NCBI RefSeq assembly: GCF_031846185.1
Contig: NZ_JAVRIF010000003.1
Span: 485,528-549,527, forward strand
Direction of reading: 5' to 3'
DNA: 64,000 nt
DNA from: Thalassotalea_H castellviae
Lineage (GTDB): Bacteria; Pseudomonadota; Gammaproteobacteria; Enterobacterales; Alteromonadaceae
Below are positions 8,329-18,115 of the stretch, piece after piece. Position 1 is the first letter of the stretch. Each line of letters begins with the position of its first letter. Under the pieces are notes generated by a model. That model was given only the letters and a program-made list of their open reading frames with translations, was not told the DNA's origin and did not search any database. A program made the position numbers and the translations under genes.

Positions 8329-9057
8329 GGATAACGACGTTTGCAGCTTTTTACATTGACTAATGCCTTGGTTTATCTGTGCTAATAATCGTGCTAAATC
8401 TTCTGTTTTATGAGAAATATAAAAGCTTATTTCTTTATTATCGATTTGAAAAATATTGGCGCCTTTTAGTAACTTCTCATCCATATTAGACAACACAGTT
8501 ATTGGTAATATTGCTCCTTCAACTCTTGATTGCGTGGCCATTTTTACGGCTTGAACATAGGAGTCTACTTCATGAGGAATAGCATTCAAATTCTCAATCA
8601 TATCGATAATATTAGAGTGCCTTAACCCCGCAATTTGTTTGTCTGATAAATCGCTCAACTTATTCAATACGGGATTTGCAGTAATGAAAAAATAGCTAAT
8701 ATTTAACAGTGGGTTAGCATAGGTAGCTATTTCACTGCGGTTAATGGTTTTAGCTAAGCCAACGGCGATATCTATTTCTCCACTCTCTAATTGAAATAAG
8801 AGTCTGGCTACGGGGAGAGCACGAGAATCATACTGAATATGTGAGACATCTAAAGCACATTGAAAAATTTCACCAATACTACCTTGAATTTTATTGTCTT
8901 GATAAAAAAAATCAGGGCCTCCTGAACTATTCACACCTAATTTATATTTTGCTGAATAAACAGCGAAACTAAATAAGGAGCTTAACCCTAAATAAATGGT
9001 AAGCAATGCGGTAACTCGAGCTCTCATAAATGAATCATTATTCCTTAGCATTTGCAT
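8305..9057 (-). CDS. periplasmic solute-binding protein, family 3-like
   Basis: The 250-residue protein has a signal-like hydrophobic segment at about 11-33, then the layout of a type-3 extracellular solute-binding domain: YKLGVNSSGGPDFFY, a central LLFQLESGEIDIAVGLAKTINR and LNISYFFIT. Such proteins bind amino acids or similar small polar molecules; stand-alone ones without permease genes, as here, often serve as sensors. No transporter gene is adjacent. The start could be Met1, Met3 or Met11; Met11 would give a compact signal peptide. Confidence 0.7.
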   Translation of the reverse strand: MQMLRNNDSFMRARVTALLTIYLGLSSLFSFAVYSAKYKLGVNSSGGPDFFYQDNKIQGSIGEIFQCALDVSHIQYDSRALPVARLLFQLESGEIDIAVGLAKTINRSEIATYANPLLNISYFFITANPVLNKLSDLSDKQIAGLRHSNIIDMIENLNAIPHEVDSYVQAVKMATQSRVEGAILPITVLSNMDEKLLKGANIFQIDNKEISFYISHKTEDLARLLAQINQGISQCKKLQTSLSKSTVEKI

Positions 9058-9168
9058 TTACTTCAACAACTGAACATCCATGTTAAATTAAACGATAAAT
9101 TATCAACTCATTACCGCTATTTTATATTTATGCAATTTATTAGCATAAATATCAATAGTTTTTATTGT

Positions 9169-9594
9169 TTATTTTGAGGGAGTGCTAGATGGTTTATCGA
9201 CAAAGTGCCTATCTTTACCAATAAATTTAGGCGTTTGAATTGATAGCACTTTTAATGGCGATTGTGAGGTTACCTTTACGGAATGAACAACGCCTTTATT
9301 TACGCGGATAAAATCACCGGGTTTTACGATTTGTTTAGTTTCATCTAAATAAAACAATCCTTCTCCTTCTAATACATAAATAAGTTCTGTGTGTTCTTTA
9401 TGAAGATGTGCTTTTACTTCATTACGAACAAAAATAATAAATTCAGTGGCACTTTCACTGCTGCCAAGTTCATGTATATGCAAATTTTTCATGTCTTTAG
9501 GAGGAGTATAAGTACTTAAATCGGTGCCTGCATAGGCTTTTGTACTTAACAAACAAATAACGAAAAGGAATAACAAATGTACGATCAATTTCAT
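9169..9594 (-). CDS. secreted cupin-domain protein
   Basis: The 141 residues begin with a signal peptide (cleavage near AYAG). The mature part is a single cupin barrel: VRNEVKAHLHKEHTELIYVLEGEGLFYLDE holds the first motif with His and Glu metal ligands, and PGDFIRVNKGVVHSVK holds the second with its His. Small cupins bind a metal and may be enzymes or sensors; the substrate is unknown. It stands alone between an SBP gene and a VOC gene. Confidence 0.8.
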   Translation of the reverse strand: MKLIVHLLFLFVICLLSTKAYAGTDLSTYTPPKDMKNLHIHELGSSESATEFIIFVRNEVKAHLHKEHTELIYVLEGEGLFYLDETKQIVKPGDFIRVNKGVVHSVKVTSQSPLKVLSIQTPKFIGKDRHFVDKPSSTPSK

Positions 9595-9827
9595 GGTTAA
9601 TATAATGTAAATTAAATGTATTGATATAGTTATAACAGAAAAAAGTTCATCGTGTGAATTTACATTTTAATTTACCTGTTATTTTGTGTTTACTTGGCGC
9701 TATTGTTTATTGGCTTGTTTATTGTGCAATGCCAGTTTGCTTAACGATTTCTCAATAAAAATCATTTACGTTATGCTACTGTGTAGCACAATATCGAGTA
9801 TGAATAATGATTAAGGCGTTGAGCATT

Positions 9828-10235
9828 ATGATTGAACACAGAGAGCTTCGTAGTATTTGTCATGCATCACTAGGAACAAAAAATGTCGGGCAAGCAAAAG
9901 CTTTTTATCAACCGTTATTAAAAACCCTAGCGATAGAGTTAGTCTGTGAATATGAACATGCTGTTGCCTTTGGAAAGGGCGGCTACCCTGAATTTTGGCT
10001 GCAAATTCCTTTTGATAAAAAAATGGCGAGCCAAGGTAATGGTGTACATTTTGGTTTTGTTGCTACAAGCCAAGAACAGGTTGATAATTTTTATCAACAA
10101 GCGCTTGCCTTAGGAGCAAAAGATAACGGAAAGCCCGGAGAAAGACCTGAATATGGTGATAAATATTATGGCTGTTTTGTCTTAGACCTAGAAGGCAATA
10201 AAATTGAGGCATGTTATTGGAAATTGTCAGATTAA
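9828..10235 (+). CDS. VOC (glyoxalase/bleomycin-resistance fold) family protein
   Basis: The product has 135 residues from ATG 9828, chosen because AAGGCG precedes it; an in-frame ATG at 9807 lacks a ribosome binding site. The pattern is typical of the vicinal oxygen chelate fold: CHASLGTKNVGQAKAFY, GVHFGFVATSQEQVDNFY, and the final YGCFVLDLEGNKIEACYW with a Glu that usually binds metal. The reaction cannot be assigned. The gene appears monocistronic. Confidence 0.85.
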   Translation: MIEHRELRSICHASLGTKNVGQAKAFYQPLLKTLAIELVCEYEHAVAFGKGGYPEFWLQIPFDKKMASQGNGVHFGFVATSQEQVDNFYQQALALGAKDNGKPGERPEYGDKYYGCFVLDLEGNKIEACYWKLSD

Positions 10236-10402
10236 TTTAGCAGGAATATTTACTATTTGTTTGATTCGCAATAGAAAATAACAATCTAGTTGGTAACATA
10301 AATAAATAATTAAATTTGACTTTATCATTGTCTTAACTTCGTTTTATACTGATGCCCTGAAAAATTTCATCTTCAAAAACATTAATAATTAAAGGTATTA
10401 CA

Positions 10403-12331
10403 TTGGTTAGAGATTATTTCAATTTATCAAAATTGCTTCAATCTCTAGTGATGATTGTTTTACTCTTGATAACGCGTGAGTCAACTGCTTGGCAAGTTAT
10501 CGAAAATAGTACCTTTGATGCTTTCATTGAAAAAGCCGAATCACTAAAAGATACCAATGCTGCACAAGCCTTTAATTTTCTTAATAAACAAAGTCATGAC
10601 CTTTCTTCGTTATCAATAGAGAACCAATTAATTTTCAATAAATTATTAACAGAACTTTATGTCGAACAAGCACAATACCAGCAAGGTATTAAATTAGCTG
10701 ATGAGGCATTAACGTTAGCAAGGCGTTTATCAAGTCCTAGTATTACTACTTCTGAATTACTTTATGCCCGCGGTTTTGCCATCGAAAGCTTGGGAGATTA
10801 TCAAGCGGCACGTGAAGACTATATACAAGGGTTGGAGATTGCTGACTCCTTAAATAATAAAAAAATAGTCGCGGTAGGTTTAATTAATCTAGGAGCATTA
10901 GACTATTTAATGGAGCAGTTTGACCGCGCGCTAATTATGTTTAATGACGCATTGGCCATTGCCCAAAGTATTAATGATGATGAGTTGTCCGGATATATTT
11001 ATGGCGAAAAGGGAATTTTATATAGCTTGATAAATCAGGAAGATAAATCCTTGTCGTATCATAAAAAAGCTTACGAATTCTATGTAAAAGCCGGAAAATC
11101 GTTATACGCTATCAATACTTTACGAAATATAGCGTCAAGTTACTCTATAAATGAGAAATACGAAGCTGCCATCACGGTTTATCAACAAATACTCGAACAT
11201 ATCGATGAAATTTCAAATAACGAATTGATCGCTTCTGTATATTCGGGCATGGCTTGGGCACATGTAAAGCAAAAAGATAGTGATCCTGAGGCGTCTTATC
11301 AATATATGTTAATTGCGAGTCAATATATTGAACAAACGGAACAAGTCGATATTCCTATTGCTCATGCACTTGATAAAGGGTATTTATTTTTGGAATTAGG
11401 ACGTTATCAAGAAGCGTTAAACAATATGCATGTTGCTACCGAATATTTGAAACAATATGAAGGTAGCGAGAAAAAAGTTGTCAATACTATTTCTAAGTTA
11501 GATTTACTGTATTTAAAAGCGGAAACTTATTACAAGATTGAAGATTTTAAACAAGCTTATCAAGCGCAAGACGAATTTATCACCTTTGCATTGTCATTAC
11601 CTGAAAAAAGTAATGTAGATGAAATTGAAGATCTTCGCATGCGATATGAAAGTGAGCAAGCTGATCTACAATCTAAAATTTTACAACAAAAAGAATCCGT
11701 CCAATCTTTATTATTATCGGAAGCTCAAAGTGATGTGCAAAACCGTAGAATATTCATGATAATTTTTGCCATTATCGCTTTAATCCTTGCATGGATATTG
11801 ATCAAAATTATTCGTGGTCAGAAAAAAATGTTACTTGCTTCAATGCGCGATAGTTTAACGAATGTGACCAATCGTTGTTACTTGATGCAGTTAGGCGAAG
11901 AATTAATTTATCACGCAAAAGATAAAAAATTACCGTTAAGTATTTTTATATTAGATATCGATAATTTAAAAAGTATCAATAACATTAAGGGGTATCACAG
12001 AGGGGATTTAACACTGAAGTTTATTGCTCAGCTTGGCAAGTCACACCTGCGTGAAAATGACCTGTTCGGCAGACTTGATAACGATAAATTTGTCGCTGTG
12101 CTACCCGATACTGAACAAGCTTCAGCTCAAAAAATGGCTGAAGAAATACGTCTGTCATTAGCACAACAAGCAAAGCTTAATAAAGATTTACAAGAGGTGA
12201 CTATCAGTGCTGGCGTTACTCAGTACCTTGAAATTAACCATGCAAATTTTGAAGTTTTATTATCCGCGGCGAATGAATTGCGCGTTAAGGCAAAAGGTCT
12301 TGGTGGAAATAAGGTGTTCATAGATGATTAA
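10403..12331 (+). CDS. TPR protein with degenerate GGDEF domain
   Basis: The 642-residue protein starts at TTG 10403, seven bases after AAAGG, and has a signal or membrane helix at about 10-30. TPR-like helical repeats cover about 90-390, a coiled coil about 400-440, a membrane helix about 445-467 and a GGDEF domain about 480-640. The active-site motif is DNDKF at 559-563 instead of GG(D/E)EF, so cyclase activity is probably lost. The inhibitory-site RxxD is kept at 550-553 (REND) with the normal five-residue spacing. It may therefore be a membrane c-di-GMP receptor that senses a periplasmic signal; this is inference. It overlaps the next GGDEF gene by 8 bases. Confidence 0.85.
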   Translation: MVRDYFNLSKLLQSLVMIVLLLITRESTAWQVIENSTFDAFIEKAESLKDTNAAQAFNFLNKQSHDLSSLSIENQLIFNKLLTELYVEQAQYQQGIKLADEALTLARRLSSPSITTSELLYARGFAIESLGDYQAAREDYIQGLEIADSLNNKKIVAVGLINLGALDYLMEQFDRALIMFNDALAIAQSINDDELSGYIYGEKGILYSLINQEDKSLSYHKKAYEFYVKAGKSLYAINTLRNIASSYSINEKYEAAITVYQQILEHIDEISNNELIASVYSGMAWAHVKQKDSDPEASYQYMLIASQYIEQTEQVDIPIAHALDKGYLFLELGRYQEALNNMHVATEYLKQYEGSEKKVVNTISKLDLLYLKAETYYKIEDFKQAYQAQDEFITFALSLPEKSNVDEIEDLRMRYESEQADLQSKILQQKESVQSLLLSEAQSDVQNRRIFMIIFAIIALILAWILIKIIRGQKKMLLASMRDSLTNVTNRCYLMQLGEELIYHAKDKKLPLSIFILDIDNLKSINNIKGYHRGDLTLKFIAQLGKSHLRENDLFGRLDNDKFVAVLPDTEQASAQKMAEEIRLSLAQQAKLNKDLQEVTISAGVTQYLEINHANFEVLLSAANELRVKAKGLGGNKVFIDD

Positions 12332-13568
12332 TGTCACTAGTTTGAAATTAATTGGCTTTTTGCTGCTGATTGTGATGTTTACACTTAGCGCGGAAGAGCA
12401 GTTAAATAATGCTCCACTCTTATCTGATACAAAACCAGCCGTTCAATCTAGCTTACTAAATAATGATGAACCACTGCCGGTGAATGCTAGGATCCTTTCA
12501 TTGCTTGAATTGAGTGAAAAATCCCCTGGACAAGCCGAGCAATTATTACCTAAAGTTGACGATATTAGTCATAGTTTTAATGCGGCTGAAAAATACCTGA
12601 TGTTGATTATTCGCGCGAATATTATTCGCGAGAGTCATGAACAACATAAAGCAATTAATTGGTTAAAAAAGGCGTTATCACTCGAAGATAAAATTGCAAC
12701 TATGCAATTAATTCAGCCACAATTTAACCAAATACATACCAAGCTCGCAAACTGTTATGCCCAAATTGGTCAATATGAATTGGCATATCAACAAAAGAAT
12801 AATTATTTAGATAAATATCGTGATTATCGTAAGTTTTTACGCGAACAACGTTTAGCAAAACTTAATGCTAAATATGATACTGACCTTAAAGTAAAAGCGA
12901 ATGAATTATTAAAAACAGAACATGAGTTGCAACATTTACAATTAAAAGAAACTGAAAAAGAAGTCGCGATTCAGCAACGAAATATAGGGATTTTGCTGAT
13001 CACCGCAATTATTTTTATTGCGCTTTTGATCAGACAATTAAAAATAAATACCGCGTTAAAACAACTTACTGAGCGTGATAATTTAACTCAGCTATTAAAT
13101 CGACAGTCTTGCTTTGAGCAAGGCGAATTATTGTCAGAAGCCGCTTTAAAATATCAGCACGATCTCAGTGTAATCCTATTAGACATTGACTTTTTCGAAC
13201 GTATCAATCAAGCGTATGGCTGTGTTATTGGTGATGAATTGATTAACGCGATTAGTCAATTAGGCAAAGAGTCGATTCGTCCTCGCGATATTTTTGCTCG
13301 AATCGCGGGTGAAGAGTTTGCGGTTATTTTACCTCAAACCAACCATGAACAAGCAAAAGCCATTGCCGAACGTTTTCGTGAAAAAGTACAACAATATCGT
13401 TACACTTATCAAGAAGAGTCTCTTCAGATAACGATCAGCATTGGTGTTGCGAGTTTGTCACAAACGGAACAAAATTTTGATGCATTAGTTAATGCCGCAG
13501 ATGAAGCGTTAATGGCGGCAAAAAATACCGGTCGTAATCAAGTCTGTAGCTATATTAAGCAAGATTGA
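12324..13568 (+). CDS. membrane GGDEF protein, probable diguanylate cyclase
   Basis: The 414-residue protein has an N-terminal signal or anchor helix, a helical sensor region (about 50-180), a coiled coil (about 175-215), a membrane helix (about 218-236) and a GGDEF domain (about 250-414). The motif is AGEEF at 328-332, a variant compatible with activity, and RPRD at 319-322 is the inhibitory-site RxxD. It lacks the long TPR array of its partner but has the same overall plan, so the pair may come from duplication. The start overlaps the previous gene by 8 bases, indicating coupled translation. The predicted product is c-di-GMP at the inner face of the membrane. Confidence 0.85.
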   Translation: MINVTSLKLIGFLLLIVMFTLSAEEQLNNAPLLSDTKPAVQSSLLNNDEPLPVNARILSLLELSEKSPGQAEQLLPKVDDISHSFNAAEKYLMLIIRANIIRESHEQHKAINWLKKALSLEDKIATMQLIQPQFNQIHTKLANCYAQIGQYELAYQQKNNYLDKYRDYRKFLREQRLAKLNAKYDTDLKVKANELLKTEHELQHLQLKETEKEVAIQQRNIGILLITAIIFIALLIRQLKINTALKQLTERDNLTQLLNRQSCFEQGELLSEAALKYQHDLSVILLDIDFFERINQAYGCVIGDELINAISQLGKESIRPRDIFARIAGEEFAVILPQTNHEQAKAIAERFREKVQQYRYTYQEESLQITISIGVASLSQTEQNFDALVNAADEALMAAKNTGRNQVCSYIKQD

Positions 13569-13844
13569 TAATATTTATCAAATTCTAAAACTTTCTTTCG
13601 ATCAGCTATTTTTTCCTATGTGATAATCAGCTAAGCTAGGCAGAGATATAAAGGTTGAACTTCACTTTAATCTAATCAAATTAATAATAATTAAACTGCT
13701 TTTTAGTCTTTTTTACATTTAAAGAACGGCATGTTTTCAATAATGTTTAATATTAAAAAGAAAATTTACGCTCAGCGTTTACTTGTTGATTAAAACTCAA
13801 CCAATAAACAGAAGCTAAGTCGTTTATATTGGGAAAATTTATCC

Positions 13845-16148
13845 ATGTCTGATGCGCTTGATTATAGTCTTGATGGTATTGAACAACGACCATTACGACA
13901 ATTTACAGAAGAAGCTTATTTAAATTACTCCATGTACGTTATCATGGATAGAGCTTTGCCACATATTGGCGATGGTTTAAAACCAGTACAACGTCGTATT
14001 GTTTATGCCATGTCAGAACTTGGTTTGTCGGCTGCAGCGAAATATAAAAAGTCAGCTCGTACTGTTGGTGATGTGTTAGGTAAATTTCATCCGCATGGTG
14101 ATTCCGCCTGTTATGAAGCTATGGTGTTGATGGCGCAGCCATTTTCTTATCGTTATCCTTTAGTTGATGGCCAAGGTAACTGGGGGGCCCCAGACGATCC
14201 TAAGTCTTTTGCCGCGATGCGTTATACCGAGTCTCGTTTATCTCGCTTTAGTGAAGTGTTATTAAGTGAACTTGGTCAAGGTACGGTTGATTGGTTACCT
14301 AATTTTGATGGCACGATGAAAGAGCCAAAAACATTGCCTGCGCGTCTCCCTCATATCATGTTGAACGGTATTACGGGGATTGCCGTGGGTATGGCAACGG
14401 ATATTCCTCCACATAATGTCAGAGAAATGGCTAATGCCTGTGTCAAACTGATCGAATCACCCAAAACTGAAATTACTGAATTATTAGAGGTAGTAAAAGG
14501 CCCCGACTATCCAACTGATGCAGAAATCATCACTCCAGCTGCCGATATTGAAAAAATATATCAAACTGGCCGTGGTAGCATCAAAATGCGAGCAGTTTAT
14601 GATATCGAACACGGTGAGGTGGTGATAACCGCCTTACCTCATCAAGCATCAGGCGGGAAAATATTAGAACAAATAGCCGCGCAAATGACCGCGAAAAAGC
14701 TGCCTATGGTTGTAGATTTACGTGATGAGTCGGATCATGAAAATCCAACGCGATTAGTCGTTGTTCCTCGTTCAAATCGCGTAGATATAGAACAATTAAT
14801 GCAACATCTTTTTGCCACTACCGACTTAGAAAAAAACTATCGTGTTAACCTCAACATGATTGGTTTAAATAATAAGCCTGCGGTTAAAAATTTAAAAAGT
14901 ATTTTATCTGAATGGATTGAGTTTCGCCGTGAAACTATTCGACGACGTTTGCAATATCGTTTAGATAAAGTACTTGCGCGGTTGCATATTTTAGACGGTT
15001 TATTGATTGCGTATTTAAATATTGATGAAGTTATTGAAATTATACGTAATTATGATGAACCGAAAGTAGAATTAATGTCTCGCTTTTCGCTTTCACAAAT
15101 TCAAGCGGAAGCGATTTTAGAAATTAAACTACGTCAATTGGCGAAGTTAGAAGAAATTAAAATTCGTGCAGAGCAAGATGAATTAAATCAAGAACGCGAA
15201 AAGTTAGAGAAGATATTGGGCTCCAATGCACGAATGAATACCTTAATGAAAAAGGAAATTCTTGAAGCTGCAGAAAAATATGGAGATGAACGTCGCTCGA
15301 AAATTATTGAACGTACCGAGGCAAAAGCATTATCAGAAAAAGATTTAGTACCAAGTGAACCTGTTACTGTTGTTGTTTCTGAAAAGGGCTGGGCTCGTTG
15401 TGCTAAAGGGCATGACATTGATGCGAAAATGTTAAGCTATAAAGCTGGAGATGAATATTTATGTTCAGCGAAAGGGCGAAGTAATCGACCTGTTGTATTT
15501 ATCGATTCTTCAGGTCGGGCTTATACCACTGACGCGCATACTTTGCCTACTGCTCGAAGCCAAGGCGAACCTTTAACGGGACGTTTCAATTTATCCGCCG
15601 GTGAGAACTTTGAGCAAACGTTAATGGCAGATGACAATGCGAATTACTTATTGAGCAGCGATGCTGGTTATGGGTTTGTTGGTAAGTTTTCAGATATGAT
15701 CAGCCGCAACAAAAACGGTAAAGCATTACTTAGTTTACCGGCAAACGCTAAAGTGATCAGACCTAAGCTTATTCAAAACCTTGAAAAAGCGTTAGTACTT
15801 GCCATTACTACCGAAGGAAGAATGTTGGTTTTCCCTGTAAAAGATTTACCGATATTGAGTAAAGGTAAAGGTAATAAAATTATCAATATTTCGTCTGCGC
15901 GCGCAAAGTCACGCGAAGAGTTTGTGACACTTCTTGAGGTTATCACGGATCAAGACGCCGTGACTTTACATGCTGGTAAACGAAAATTAACCCTCAAAGC
16001 AAGTGATATAGAACACTATCGTGGTGAAAGGGGTAGACGAGGTAATAAATTACCACGAGGCTTACAGCGAGTCGATCGCGTTGAAGTAGAGTCGCCGGTT
16101 AACGTTGCACAGGATGACACTGAAGCACCTGATACAGGTGGCGAATAA
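13845..16148 (+). CDS. parC: DNA topoisomerase IV subunit A
   Basis: The 767-residue protein is full length. The catalytic Tyr127 lies in the AAMRYTESRL motif, and the quinolone-determining region FHPHGDSACYE has Ser87 and Glu91 at the positions of E. coli Ser80 and Glu84, so it is of the sensitive type. The C-terminal part carries the beta-pinwheel repeats (for example GRMLVFPVKDLPILSKGKGNK). With ParE, which is not in this window, it decatenates sister chromosomes. Being apart from parE is common in this group. No ribosome binding site stands out beyond GGGAAAAT before the ATG. Confidence 0.97.
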   Translation: MSDALDYSLDGIEQRPLRQFTEEAYLNYSMYVIMDRALPHIGDGLKPVQRRIVYAMSELGLSAAAKYKKSARTVGDVLGKFHPHGDSACYEAMVLMAQPFSYRYPLVDGQGNWGAPDDPKSFAAMRYTESRLSRFSEVLLSELGQGTVDWLPNFDGTMKEPKTLPARLPHIMLNGITGIAVGMATDIPPHNVREMANACVKLIESPKTEITELLEVVKGPDYPTDAEIITPAADIEKIYQTGRGSIKMRAVYDIEHGEVVITALPHQASGGKILEQIAAQMTAKKLPMVVDLRDESDHENPTRLVVVPRSNRVDIEQLMQHLFATTDLEKNYRVNLNMIGLNNKPAVKNLKSILSEWIEFRRETIRRRLQYRLDKVLARLHILDGLLIAYLNIDEVIEIIRNYDEPKVELMSRFSLSQIQAEAILEIKLRQLAKLEEIKIRAEQDELNQEREKLEKILGSNARMNTLMKKEILEAAEKYGDERRSKIIERTEAKALSEKDLVPSEPVTVVVSEKGWARCAKGHDIDAKMLSYKAGDEYLCSAKGRSNRPVVFIDSSGRAYTTDAHTLPTARSQGEPLTGRFNLSAGENFEQTLMADDNANYLLSSDAGYGFVGKFSDMISRNKNGKALLSLPANAKVIRPKLIQNLEKALVLAITTEGRMLVFPVKDLPILSKGKGNKIINISSARAKSREEFVTLLEVITDQDAVTLHAGKRKLTLKASDIEHYRGERGRRGNKLPRGLQRVDRVEVESPVNVAQDDTEAPDTGGE

Positions 16149-16249
16149 GGTACCTGTAAATTATCGTTTAGTTTAACTTTGATCTGTTAATTAAGCTTTA
16201 TTTATTCTCCGCACTATTAATTCACATAGATTGGCATAGTCATAGTCAT

Positions 16250-16289
16250 AGGCTTAGTAATGTAACGTTTGTCGTTACTTGCTAAGCCT
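16250..16289. repeat. strong hairpin between parC and the EAL gene
   Basis: Arms beginning AGGCTTAG (16250) and ending CTAAGCCT (16282-16289) pair over about 17 bases with one mismatch and one bulged T around a short loop. There is no T run, so it is not an ordinary terminator; it could be a processed 3' end or an operator. Confidence 0.45.
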
Positions 16290-16431
16290 AGTTACATTCT
16301 AGCGTTTTAATTACCTAGGAAATAGCTTTCACACATTCGTGACAATTCAACGTAATTCCTACGTTATATTCAAATTTTGTCATAAATCTGTCATCTAAAA
16401 CTCCTAAACTTTTAGGTGAAAGGAGATTTCT

Positions 16432-17205
16432 GTGTATAAAATTATTCAAAATATTATCCGTGATAAAAAAATCACGGTGGTTTTTCAGCCCATCTTTGAT
16501 ATCACTAATCAAACTATCGTTGGTTATGAAGCATTATCTAGGGGCCCTCTAGATAGCATTTATTACGCGCCTGATGTGTTATTTAAAGCAGCTACTGATT
16601 GTGGTTTATTATCTGAGCTTGAAATATTATGTCGTGATACTGCAATTCAACAATTTGCTCACTTACAATTGGAAGGAAAATTATTTCTTAATGTGAGTCC
16701 GTTGGTGTTATTAGATAAAGCCCACCCACAAGGTGAAACGATAAAACTTGTTGAGAAGGCTGGGTTAGATTGTCGAAGGATCGTCATTGAATTGAGTGAA
16801 AAATATCCTTTCCCAAACGCAGAAACTTTGAGTCTTGCGCTAGCAAAATATCGAGAATTTGGCTTTGATGTCGCTATTGACGATCTTGGTGCAGGGTATT
16901 CAGGTTTAAAAATGTGGAGCCAATTACGGCCAGATATTGTTAAAGTTGATCGTTACTTTGTTGAAAGCTGCCACCTTGATAACTTTAAAAGAAAATTTCT
17001 TAAAGCAATATTTGAATTAGCAAAATCGGCACAAGCAAAAGTCGTGGTTGAAGGTATCGAAAGCTTTGAAGAATATGAACTCTTAAGGCAATTAGGAATG
17101 AGTTATGCGCAAGGGTTTTACTTAGCTAAACCAAACGCAAACCCTATTCGTCATTACCCGCAATGGCTTGAACAAGACTCACTTTACTTAAAGTTAAATG
17201 CCTGA
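16432..17205 (+). CDS. EAL-domain protein, probable c-di-GMP phosphodiesterase
   Basis: The 257-residue protein is almost only an EAL domain. The key pieces are present: GYEALSRG (Glu33), FLNVSP, the IELSE segment, AIDDLGAGYSGL with its two Asp, VKVDRYF with Lys and Asp, VVEGIES, and QGFYLAKP. It should hydrolyse c-di-GMP in the cytoplasm. The start is GTG 16432, chosen because AAAGGAGAT lies eight bases before it. It has no sensor domain, so its activity may be set by expression or partners. It is on the same strand as parC but separated by a hairpin and 283 bases. Confidence 0.88.
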   Translation: MYKIIQNIIRDKKITVVFQPIFDITNQTIVGYEALSRGPLDSIYYAPDVLFKAATDCGLLSELEILCRDTAIQQFAHLQLEGKLFLNVSPLVLLDKAHPQGETIKLVEKAGLDCRRIVIELSEKYPFPNAETLSLALAKYREFGFDVAIDDLGAGYSGLKMWSQLRPDIVKVDRYFVESCHLDNFKRKFLKAIFELAKSAQAKVVVEGIESFEEYELLRQLGMSYAQGFYLAKPNANPIRHYPQWLEQDSLYLKLNA

Positions 17206-17216
17206 AAAAGTAAGGG

Positions 17217-17750
17217 TTAAGTTTTTACATTTTGCATTGATTTAATTAATTGGCAGAGTTTGGTAATTTTTATATTTGATAATTGTCGGTAGTCAAAGTA
17301 AGGGCAAATTATTAAATTTTTATCGGTATTGATAGCAAACTCTGTGGATAGCCAGTGACAAGTTTCAGCAAGTTCTAACTTACTCGCATAGGTTTTTCCC
17401 ATAATAATTGAAATGTTATTTGGTGACGTATTATGACGCATTAAGTGTGGTAATATCTCTGGCGCTGTTACCTTAAATAATAAATTCTCATTACTGTGGC
17501 CTTGCAGTAATGCATTATCTCGATAGTCTTGCCATGATTTATAATGTGGCTTTTTTAGTTCAAAAACGAGTTTTGCATAAACATTAAATATTTTACGCCA
17601 ATGATTGCCGGTAAGATCTGCGATCATTTTAATCTCACCGTTTTGCATTGGTCTACATGCGGATAACGAGAGGTATGACTCTAGCGGTGGAGTATTCTCA
17701 ATATAAACATTTAATTGTGCGGCTGGATTACCAAGCCCAGTTAGTGACAT
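17217..17750 (-). CDS. conserved hypothetical protein (possibly DUF6942)
   Basis: The 177-residue protein has no signal peptide and no membrane segment. It has segments such as LTGNHWRKIFNVYAKL and LLFKVTAPEILPHLMRHN that look like a compact globular fold. I recognise the general pattern from Alteromonadales proteins called DUF6942, but the assignment is uncertain and no function is known. It is convergent with the EAL gene, 11 bases apart, and is preceded by a terminator-like hairpin. Confidence 0.6.
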   Translation of the reverse strand: MSLTGLGNPAAQLNVYIENTPPLESYLSLSACRPMQNGEIKMIADLTGNHWRKIFNVYAKLVFELKKPHYKSWQDYRDNALLQGHSNENLLFKVTAPEILPHLMRHNTSPNNISIIMGKTYASKLELAETCHWLSTEFAINTDKNLIICPYFDYRQLSNIKITKLCQLIKSMQNVKT

Positions 17751-17781
17751 TTTATTACTGCTATATTTTTATGTTTGCAAT

Positions 17782-17807
17782 AAAAAACCCAGTAAAAACT
17801 GGGTTTT
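17782..17807 (-). terminator. rho-independent terminator after the DUF3545-like gene
   Basis: AAAACCCAGT (17784-17793), loop AAAA and ACTGGGTTTT (17798-17807) form a perfect 10-base stem followed on the minus strand by a run of T. It ends the transcript of the small gene at 17829 and separates it from the next gene. Confidence 0.8.
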
Positions 17808-17828
17808 AGTTTAAACGTTTTAATTAGC

Positions 17829-18002
17829 TTAAAACTCGTCCAACATATACTCTAGCGAGTCTTCATAGACTTTTAGGTCTTTTTCAAGTTGGAACTTTTC
17901 TTTCAGTTGTTCTATTTCACGCCATTTTCTTTTTTTATTACTATTGGTTGCGGCTTTTGGTTGTTTACCAAGTGAGCCAACGACTTCATTTAGCTTATCC
18001 AT
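17829..18002 (-). CDS. small charged coiled-coil protein, DUF3545 family
   Basis: The product has 57 residues from ATG 18002, which is preceded by AAAAAGGAG at ideal distance; a longer reading from 18044 has no such site and a Cys-rich start that does not fit. The sequence is basic in the middle (NKKRKWREIEQLKEKFQLEKDL) and acidic at the end (EDSLEYMLDEF). It matches the pattern of DUF3545, small gammaproteobacterial proteins of unknown role. A coiled coil is likely over about 20-45. Confidence 0.75.
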   Translation of the reverse strand: MDKLNEVVGSLGKQPKAATNSNKKRKWREIEQLKEKFQLEKDLKVYEDSLEYMLDEF

Positions 18003-18115
18003 GGAATGCTCCTTTTTTCTACAACTGCATGATTTTTTTACCATACTATCCTGAAAAATTGAAACATTTTTTTTAAGTTTTTAGCCAAGTGAATGAATAG
18101 TAACCTTTTTTATTT

